Source of the DNA: UBA8437 sp003445035
GTDB taxonomy: Bacteria > Planctomycetota > Planctomycetia > Planctomycetales > Planctomycetaceae
Reading direction: 5' to 3'
NCBI GenBank assembly: GCA_937901285.1
Contig: CALCHI010000421.1
Coordinates: 1 to 38,219, forward strand
Length of the DNA: 38,219 nt
Position numbers and translations under genes: made by a program
In this document: piece after piece, positions 33,325-38,219 of the stretch
Position numbering within the stretch: position 1 is the stretch's first letter
Layout of the letters: each line of letters opens with the position of its first letter
The notes under the pieces: generated by a model
Seen by the model: only the letters and a program-made list of their open reading frames with translations
The model's database searches: none
Told to the model about the DNA's origin: nothing

Positions 33325-34290
33325 TCAAACCGGTCCCAATCGCATTCCCTCGAGCCGGCCGATCCCGCGGAGGAACTCGTCGGCATCCATCACCCGACGC
33401 CCCTCGGGTTGCAGTTCGAGCACCCGCACCGTTCCACCACCACACCCGACCAGCAGCCCCTCGACGTCAGCACCGGCCACCACTTCGCCGGGTTCTACCC
33501 CGTCGAGATCCGGACCGGTTTCGACCGACTGGACGATCAACCGGCGTGGCTCCGAATCGTCACCGTGAAGAAACGTGAACGGGTTGGGCCAGGGCCGCAT
33601 GGCACGGACGTGACGATCAATGGCCACGGCATCGACCGACCAGTCGATCGCCGCATCCGCCTTTTTCAGTCTCGGGGCAAGCGTGGCCCCGATCTCGTCC
33701 TGGACCAGTGGACTGGTGGTGCCGGCATCGAGCCCGTCGACGACCTCGGTGGCCAGTCCGACGGCCAGTTCCGCCAGGCGATCGTGCAATCCTCCGGTCG
33801 TTTCACACGGGCCGATTTCGGTGCGGACCACGCCCAGCAACGGGCCGGTATCGACGGCCGGCGCGATCTGGAAGACGCTGACGCCGGTCTGGGTATCACC
33901 GGCCAGGATGGCGTGGTGGATCGGCGTCGCCCCACGGTGACGGGGCAACAACGAGGCGTGCAGGTTGATCGCCCCCAGTCGCGGCACCCCGATCAACTCG
34001 GGACGAAGAATCTGGCCGTAGGCGGCTACCACCGCCAGGTCCGGAGCCAGCGCTGCGATCGACGCGATCGCGTCAGCCGCATTCACTTTCGCGGGCTGCA
34101 GGACCGGGACGCCCTGCTGGAGGCACGCCGACTTGATCAACTCCAGCGGATGGCGATGGTCGTGGTGGCCCGGACCGCCACGGTCGGGTTGAGTCACCAG
34201 GCCGACGACCTGGTGAGGACCATCGGCCAGGGCCGCGAACGCGGGCACGGCGAATTCACCGGTGCCCATCAGCAGCAGCTTCAAAGTCAC
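33325..34290 (-). CDS. fmt: methionyl-tRNA formyltransferase
   Basis: This 321-residue enzyme transfers a formyl group from 10-formyltetrahydrofolate to initiator Met-tRNA. The N-terminus reads LKLLLMGTGEFAVPAF. The catalytic region holds INLHASLLPRHRGATPIHHAI (Asn and His of the N-x-H-x-S motif) and the active Asp in AVDTGPLL; a C-terminal domain binds tRNA. The start is GTG at 34290, one base after the def stop; TTG at 34284 is nearly as good. Direct linkage to def pairs formylation with deformylation, as in many bacteria. Confidence 0.94.
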   Translation of the reverse strand: MTLKLLLMGTGEFAVPAFAALADGPHQVVGLVTQPDRGGPGHHDHRHPLELIKSACLQQGVPVLQPAKVNAADAIASIAALAPDLAVVAAYGQILRPELIGVPRLGAINLHASLLPRHRGATPIHHAILAGDTQTGVSVFQIAPAVDTGPLLGVVRTEIGPCETTGGLHDRLAELAVGLATEVVDGLDAGTTSPLVQDEIGATLAPRLKKADAAIDWSVDAVAIDRHVRAMRPWPNPFTFLHGDDSEPRRLIVQSVETGPDLDGVEPGEVVAGADVEGLLVGCGGGTVRVLELQPEGRRVMDADEFLRGIGRLEGMRLGPV

Positions 34291-34291
34291 C

Positions 34292-34879
34292 TCACCCCCC
34301 GAGTCCGTCACGTTCCAGGACCGCCAATTGCTCGGCCAGCTCCTCGTCTGAAGGACTCTCACCGGTCGACTGCTGGTGACGGAAAACCGTCACGAACTCG
34401 TCGATCTGCGGTTCGATCCCCTGGCGATCGGTTTCGCTCATGCGGTCGAAGAACATCACCCCGTCCAGGTGATCGGTCTCGTGCTGCACGACCCGCGCCG
34501 GCAGTTCGTCGAGGTCCATGGCAAATCCCCGACCGTCCAGATCGTAGGCCTCGACGGTGATCGTCTCGAACCGCTTCACCTGGCCATAGAGCTGGGGCAC
34601 GCTCAGGCACCCCTCCTCGCCCTCGGTCGAACCCGATTGTGCCGAGAGTTCGGGATTGAGGAACACGAGTTCCTCGTCGGCCAGATCGGGGTCACCGCTG
34701 ATATTGATGATGAAAAAGCGAAACGGCAAAGCGACCTGGTTGGCCGCCAACCCGATCCCCTTCGCCTCGTACATCAATTCGAACATCTCCTGCACGGTCC
34801 GCCGCAGCGCACCGCTGACACTGGAAACCGGACAGGACTTCCAGCGAAGCGACGGGTGAGGGTAATGCACGATCTGCAT
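34292..34879 (-). CDS. def: peptide deformylase
   Basis: This 195-residue metalloenzyme removes the N-formyl group from new proteins. All three motifs are present: GIGLAANQ (41-48), EGCLSVP (metal Cys) and QHETDHLDG (HExxH metal site). It is somewhat longer than minimal Def because of an acidic C-terminal extension (STGESPSDEELAEQ). ATG at 34879 gives the usual start MQIVHYPHPSLR. It is the first gene of the minus-strand run def-fmt-small protein-kinase fusion and is divergent from the Met/Pro-rich lipoprotein gene. Confidence 0.96.
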   Translation of the reverse strand: MQIVHYPHPSLRWKSCPVSSVSGALRRTVQEMFELMYEAKGIGLAANQVALPFRFFIINISGDPDLADEELVFLNPELSAQSGSTEGEEGCLSVPQLYGQVKRFETITVEAYDLDGRGFAMDLDELPARVVQHETDHLDGVMFFDRMSETDRQGIEPQIDEFVTVFRHQQSTGESPSDEELAEQLAVLERDGLGG

Positions 34880-34945
34880 GATGTGGCCGATTATATGAGC
34901 GTTGTCCCAAGTGAGCGAGTGAAGGAGATCCCGTCGAAACCCCTA

Positions 34946-34974
34946 TTGACGCCCACCTCCGCAGGTCCTATCGT
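34946..34974 (+). promoter_or_regulatory. candidate sigma-70-type promoter before the Met/Pro lipoprotein
   Basis: TTGACG at 34946-34951 and TATCGT at 34969-34974 are separated by exactly 17 bases. Transcription would start near 34981, leaving a leader of about 150 bases before the ATG at 35133. It lies in the divergent gap with def. Confidence 0.45.
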
Positions 34975-35132
34975 CCCGCCGCTCTCACGACTCTCACCCA
35001 GGCTCCACGACTCCCACAGTCTTCGTTGACCTGTCGTCGGTCCCCGGCGGTGCCCGCTCCGGGTCCCGTCCTTCGGCGCACGGATCTTCCCATAGAAACA
35101 TCGCTTCGGCCTGATTGGAAAGGATGCCCAGA

Positions 35133-35426
35133 ATGAAACGGACAGCGAGTCTCTTGTTGGCGGCGGCCCTTTGGGGCACGACCACCGGTTGCTATTGCAT
35201 GCCCTACGGCGGCGGCGGCATGGGCTTCCCGCTGGGGTGCCCCCCGACCCAACCGACCCAGATGATGCCGACCCAGATGATGCCGACACCGGTGCCATCC
35301 ACCGGGTACAACATGATCAACGCCGTGCCGGTCGCCGCTCCGGCTGCCACGCCGGTCATGATGATGCCGACACCGATGACAACCGCCACGCCGGTGGTCG
35401 TCGAGTCGCTGCCGACCTTCCGCTAG
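35133..35426 (+). CDS. small Met/Pro-rich probable lipoprotein
   Basis: This 97-residue product begins MKRTASLLLAAALW and continues GTTTGCYCMPYGGGG; Cys20 (TTGC) could be a lipidation site, though the lipobox is imperfect. The rest is low complexity: GGGGMG, then repeated QMMPT and MMPTP units and Ala/Pro/Val stretches. Eleven or so methionines cluster in the repeats, which could bind metal (copper or silver) or simply be a flexible surface tether; that is speculation. ATG at 35133 is preceded by AAAGGA at good spacing; ATG at 35124 is possible. I know no family. Confidence 0.65.
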   Translation: MKRTASLLLAAALWGTTTGCYCMPYGGGGMGFPLGCPPTQPTQMMPTQMMPTPVPSTGYNMINAVPVAAPAATPVMMMPTPMTTATPVVVESLPTFR

Positions 35427-35455
35427 GTCACGCGGCCGACCCCGAAGCGAACACC

Positions 35456-35491
35456 CGACCCGGAATCGGCCTCGTGCCGTCCCCCGGGTCG
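35456..35491. terminator. hairpin between convergent genes, possible two-way terminator
   Basis: CGACCCGG (35456-35463) pairs perfectly with CCGGGTCG (35484-35491), with an inner CGGC/GCCG pairing. It lies in the 84-base gap between the Met/Pro lipoprotein stop and the ThuA-like gene stop. There is no clear U-run on either side, so termination strength is uncertain. Confidence 0.4.
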
Positions 35492-35510
35492 TTGTGCGCG
35501 CCGACCGCCA

Positions 35511-36404
35511 TCACTCACCCGCGACGCTCGTCTTCTCGGCCGATGGGAACGACTTCGGCACCGCCAGGGTGACCTTGCCGGTGGCCGACCATTCGGCCCC
35601 GCGCGAGACGATCGTCTGGAAGCCGACACATTTCATCGAGTAGTCGGCGTGTCCCATCACGGTGGTGAAGACCTTGCCCTTCCCGTAGGGAATCCACCAG
35701 ACCATCGGCTCGTGGGCACCCGTCCCCCGCTTGGCCGTGGCCGAGAAGGCCGTTGCCAGGATGTGCATGTTCAACGCCGGACCACGCTGCCCGTGGTACA
35801 GCTCGTCGCGGAAATGCATCCACTCGGCCGGGATCCCCGCCATCACCGGATGACGGCGGTCACGGACGACGACCGAGAAGGGGTGCTGCGGGCCGTGACC
35901 GGCACCCGGCCCCTTGCCCTTGGCCGTGCGGACCGTCTTGCCGGCCTTGTCCAGGGTCACCCGTTCACCGTAACCCGCCCCCCGCCAGCCCAGGCCGATC
36001 ATCTTGTTCCACTCGCCCCAGCCCGGAAACGCGTTGTTGGCCGCGTGGACGATCACCAGTCCGCCACCGCCGGTGACGTACTTCTCCAGCGATGCCTGGA
36101 CGGGCTTGGGCCACAGTTGACCATTGTAGTTGGACAGCACCACGTCATTGGCCGCAAAGTCGGGTCGGAACTTGGCCCAGTCGGCCTCTTTGCCGTTCCG
36201 CGCCGGCGAGGTGGCTACCGTGACGGTGAACCGTCCCGACTTCTTCAGGAAGGCCTTCAGCACCGGCGTGGTCGCCTTCCAGTTGTGGTTGTTCTGCCCG
36301 TCGACGATCAACAACTTCAGCTTCTCGGCAGCCGACGAGTCAGAAGCCAGCAGCACCAGGACCACGGCAACGGTGGTCAGCAGCAACGAAAATCGGCGTA
36401 TCAT
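35511..36404 (-). CDS. secreted ThuA-like domain protein
   Basis: This 297-residue protein has a signal peptide (about 1-25, ending SSAAE) and then a ThuA-like, glutamine-amidotransferase-fold domain: LLIVDGQNNHNWK, NDVVLSNYNGQLWP, YVTGGGGLVIVHAANNAFPGW, HPV..GIPAEWMHFRDELY and WWIPYGKGKVFTTVMGHADYS. ThuA relatives occur with trehalose/sugar catabolism, and such secreted versions are abundant in planctomycetes; some ThuA-like proteins work with sugar dehydrogenases. AAGGAGA seven bases before the ATG is a strong ribosome site. It starts 33 bases after the cstA stop, so it is probably the last gene of that transcript. Confidence 0.88.
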   Translation of the reverse strand: MIRRFSLLLTTVAVVLVLLASDSSAAEKLKLLIVDGQNNHNWKATTPVLKAFLKKSGRFTVTVATSPARNGKEADWAKFRPDFAANDVVLSNYNGQLWPKPVQASLEKYVTGGGGLVIVHAANNAFPGWGEWNKMIGLGWRGAGYGERVTLDKAGKTVRTAKGKGPGAGHGPQHPFSVVVRDRRHPVMAGIPAEWMHFRDELYHGQRGPALNMHILATAFSATAKRGTGAHEPMVWWIPYGKGKVFTTVMGHADYSMKCVGFQTIVSRGAEWSATGKVTLAVPKSFPSAEKTSVAGE

Positions 36405-36437
36405 GGTGAATCTCCTTGGAGTGTGAGTATTCGATTC

Positions 36438-38219
36438 TCAGGGATTTCTAGTGGCCGGTTGGATGGCTTCCAGGGAAGGCAAAGCCTCCTCGCGGATCCC
36501 CCGGACCCGCGGCCACAACAGAAGACCTTCGACGATCATCCAGGCCTGCACCACCAGGGTGGCGACCCCGAAACTCATCAGCAGGTGGTCGGATTTGTCC
36601 CACCAGCCCCCGGAGTGGAACATGTTCCACAGCATCGCCCAGGCCGGCATGATCAGCATCGCGATCATCGGAACGACGACGAAGACAACCGGCTTGTTGC
36701 GACGCCACAGGTAGAAGGCGGTGACCATGAAGGCCAGGCCGGCCAGCAGTTGATTGGTGGCCCCGAAGAGCGGCCAGAGAATAAGACCTCCGGAACCCGG
36801 GCCGAGGTTTCCCGAGGGGATCATCGCGACCAGGCCACCCAGGCCGACCGCCAGTCCGGTCGCGGCGTACTTGTTCGTCAACGGGGTGATGCGGAACGTC
36901 CCGGCCAGTTCCTGCAGCACGTATCTCTGCAGCCGCGTGGCCGTGTCGAGCGTGGTGGCCGCAAAGCTGGCCACCAGCACCGCGATCACGGCAATGCCCA
37001 GTTTCAGGGGCATCCCCAGCGCGGCCAGGAAGTTGCCGCCCCCCTCGATGAACGCGCCAACCTTGGCCCCCAGCTTGAAGGCTCCCCAGCCCTTGGCCGG
37101 ATCGTAGCGTGTTCGCCAGGCCGAATTGCCGGCCAACTGTGTCTCGGATTCACCGGCCTGGACCATCACCGGTGAGTACGTGTAGGCGGCTCCCGCACCG
37201 GATCGATCGAACTTGCCCATCCCCACCCCGGCACAGCAGGCCAGGATCACGATCACCGCCAGCCCCCCCTCCAGCAACATCGCCCCGTAGCCGACGTACT
37301 GCGCGTCCATCTCGTTGGACACCTGCTTGCTGCTGGTGCCGCTGGAGACCAGGCAGTGGAACCCGCTGACCGCTCCACAGGCGATCGTGATGAACAAGAA
37401 CGGCCAGATCGGAGGCGCATCGACCGGGATGTCCGTGGAGATGGCCGGAGCGCTGGCAACCAGGTCGGCCTGGCCGGTGGCACCGGCCACGAACACGCCC
37501 AGTAGCAACAGGCCCAGTGCCAGCACCAACTGGTGGCTGTTGATGTAATCGCGAGGCTGCAACAGCAACCACACCGGAAGCACGCTGGCCACGAAGCAGT
37601 AGATCAACAGCACGATTGTCCAGATCATCACCGTGTTGGGGAATGGACCCAACCGGGTCAACCCCAGCATCGACTCGAGATCTATCGGCAGGTGATAGGC
37701 CCCCACCCACACCGCGACATACATCACCACAAGCGCCATCAGGCTGGGAACCAGCAAGCCGCCACCGCGGCGGTAGACCCAGATACCGATGCCCACGGCG
37801 ATCGGCAACGAGATCCACACCGGGAGCACACTCTCGGGGTAATCCGCAAAAATGCTGGCAATCACCAGGCCGAAGATGGCCAGCACCACCGTCAGCGCCA
37901 TCGCCAGGATGACCAGGAACAGCACACGTGCCCGTGGGGAAATCAACCGGCCGGCAACCTCGCCGACAGTCTGCCCCCGGTTTCTCAGGCTGACCACCAG
38001 GGCCCCGAAATCGTGGACGGCGCCGATGAAAATCGAACCCAGCAGCACCCACAGCAGTGCCGGCAGCCAGCCCCAGAAAACCGCGATCGCCGGCCCCACG
38101 ATCGGTCCGGTTCCGGCGATGCTGGTGAAATGGTGCCCGAAGATCACTTCCTTCTTTGTCGGTACGAAATCGACACCGTCCTCCAGTTCGCGGCTGGGAA
38201 CCACCGCCTCGGGGTCGAG
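36438..38219 (-). CDS. cstA: carbon starvation protein CstA (5' end outside window)
   Basis: The frame is open to the window edge, with 593 codons visible before the stop; the true start and first helix or two lie beyond 38219. CstA proteins are large inner-membrane transporters for peptides or pyruvate, induced by carbon limitation. Typical sequence is VIFGHHFTSIAGTGPIVGPAIAVFWGWLPALLWVLLG, then CGAVSGFHCLVSSGTSSKQV, FAATTLDTATRLQRYVLQE and LWPLFGATNQLLAGLAF. A GTG at 38204 is internal and is not the start. A ThuA-like gene follows 33 bases downstream. Confidence 0.94.
   Translation of the reverse strand, partial: LDPEAVVPSRELEDGVDFVPTKKEVIFGHHFTSIAGTGPIVGPAIAVFWGWLPALLWVLLGSIFIGAVHDFGALVVSLRNRGQTVGEVAGRLISPRARVLFLVILAMALTVVLAIFGLVIASIFADYPESVLPVWISLPIAVGIGIWVYRRGGGLLVPSLMALVVMYVAVWVGAYHLPIDLESMLGLTRLGPFPNTVMIWTIVLLIYCFVASVLPVWLLLQPRDYINSHQLVLALGLLLLGVFVAGATGQADLVASAPAISTDIPVDAPPIWPFLFITIACGAVSGFHCLVSSGTSSKQVSNEMDAQYVGYGAMLLEGGLAVIVILACCAGVGMGKFDRSGAGAAYTYSPVMVQAGESETQLAGNSAWRTRYDPAKGWGAFKLGAKVGAFIEGGGNFLAALGMPLKLGIAVIAVLVASFAATTLDTATRLQRYVLQELAGTFRITPLTNKYAATGLAVGLGGLVAMIPSGNLGPGSGGLILWPLFGATNQLLAGLAFMVTAFYLWRRNKPVVFVVVPMIAMLIMPAWAMLWNMFHSGGWWDKSDHLLMSFGVATLVVQAWMIVEGLLLWPRVRGIREEALPSLEAIQPATRNP

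Overview
This is a GC-rich, gene-dense chromosomal window that most likely comes from a member of the Planctomycetota. The signs are a YTV-repeat cysteine-rich envelope protein, signal peptidases I with large inserts, a thioester alpha-2-macroglobulin of more than 2,000 residues, an HExxH peptidase of DUF1570 type, a ThuA-like secreted protein, and several small proteins of a kind I associate with that phylum. I saw no prophage, insertion sequence, CRISPR array, tRNA or rRNA. No gene-free stretch exceeds 300 bases; the longest gaps (about 260-285 bases) are 6847-7106, 25624-25908, 27274-27536 and 34880-35132.

Layout. 1-1723 (+): the end of an ABC permease, its NMT1/THI5-type binding lipoprotein, and a small Fis-like HTH protein. 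1720-6846 (-): in transcription order a zinc-ribbon membrane protein, a radical SAM enzyme of the MJ0619/Tes type (COG1964), an overlapping Lgt-like protein, a secreted FKBP isomerase and a sodium:solute symporter. 7107-15256 (+): a SerA-like dehydrogenase, a zinc-ribbon protein, an HpcH/HpaI aldolase, lepA, two tandem oversized signal peptidases I and an LptB-like ATPase. 15279-16423 (-): two small membrane proteins. 16598-19391 (+): a PAP phosphatase and an overlapping SLC13/TrkA-C transporter, a likely sulfur pair.

19402-27273 (-): the alpha-2-macroglobulin and the YTV protein, separated by a clear intrinsic terminator. 27537-28388 (+) is a TIM-barrel sugar isomerase, and 28404-29171 (-) is RNase III with a substituted metal ligand. 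29347-30558 (+) is an HtrA protease whose 3' end overlaps a convergent gene. 30515-34879 (-): in transcription order def, fmt, a small membrane-anchored protein and a kinase-pseudokinase-peptidase fusion. 35133-35426 (+) is a Met/Pro-rich lipoprotein. 35511-38219 (-) is cstA (5' end outside the window) followed by a ThuA-like protein.

The common theme is envelope building and protein maturation: formylation and deformylation, signal cleavage, lipid attachment, periplasmic folding and proteolysis, and unusual surface proteins. The most unusual candidates are the radical SAM/Lgt-like pair, which may modify lipids, and the kinase-pseudokinase-metallopeptidase fusion.
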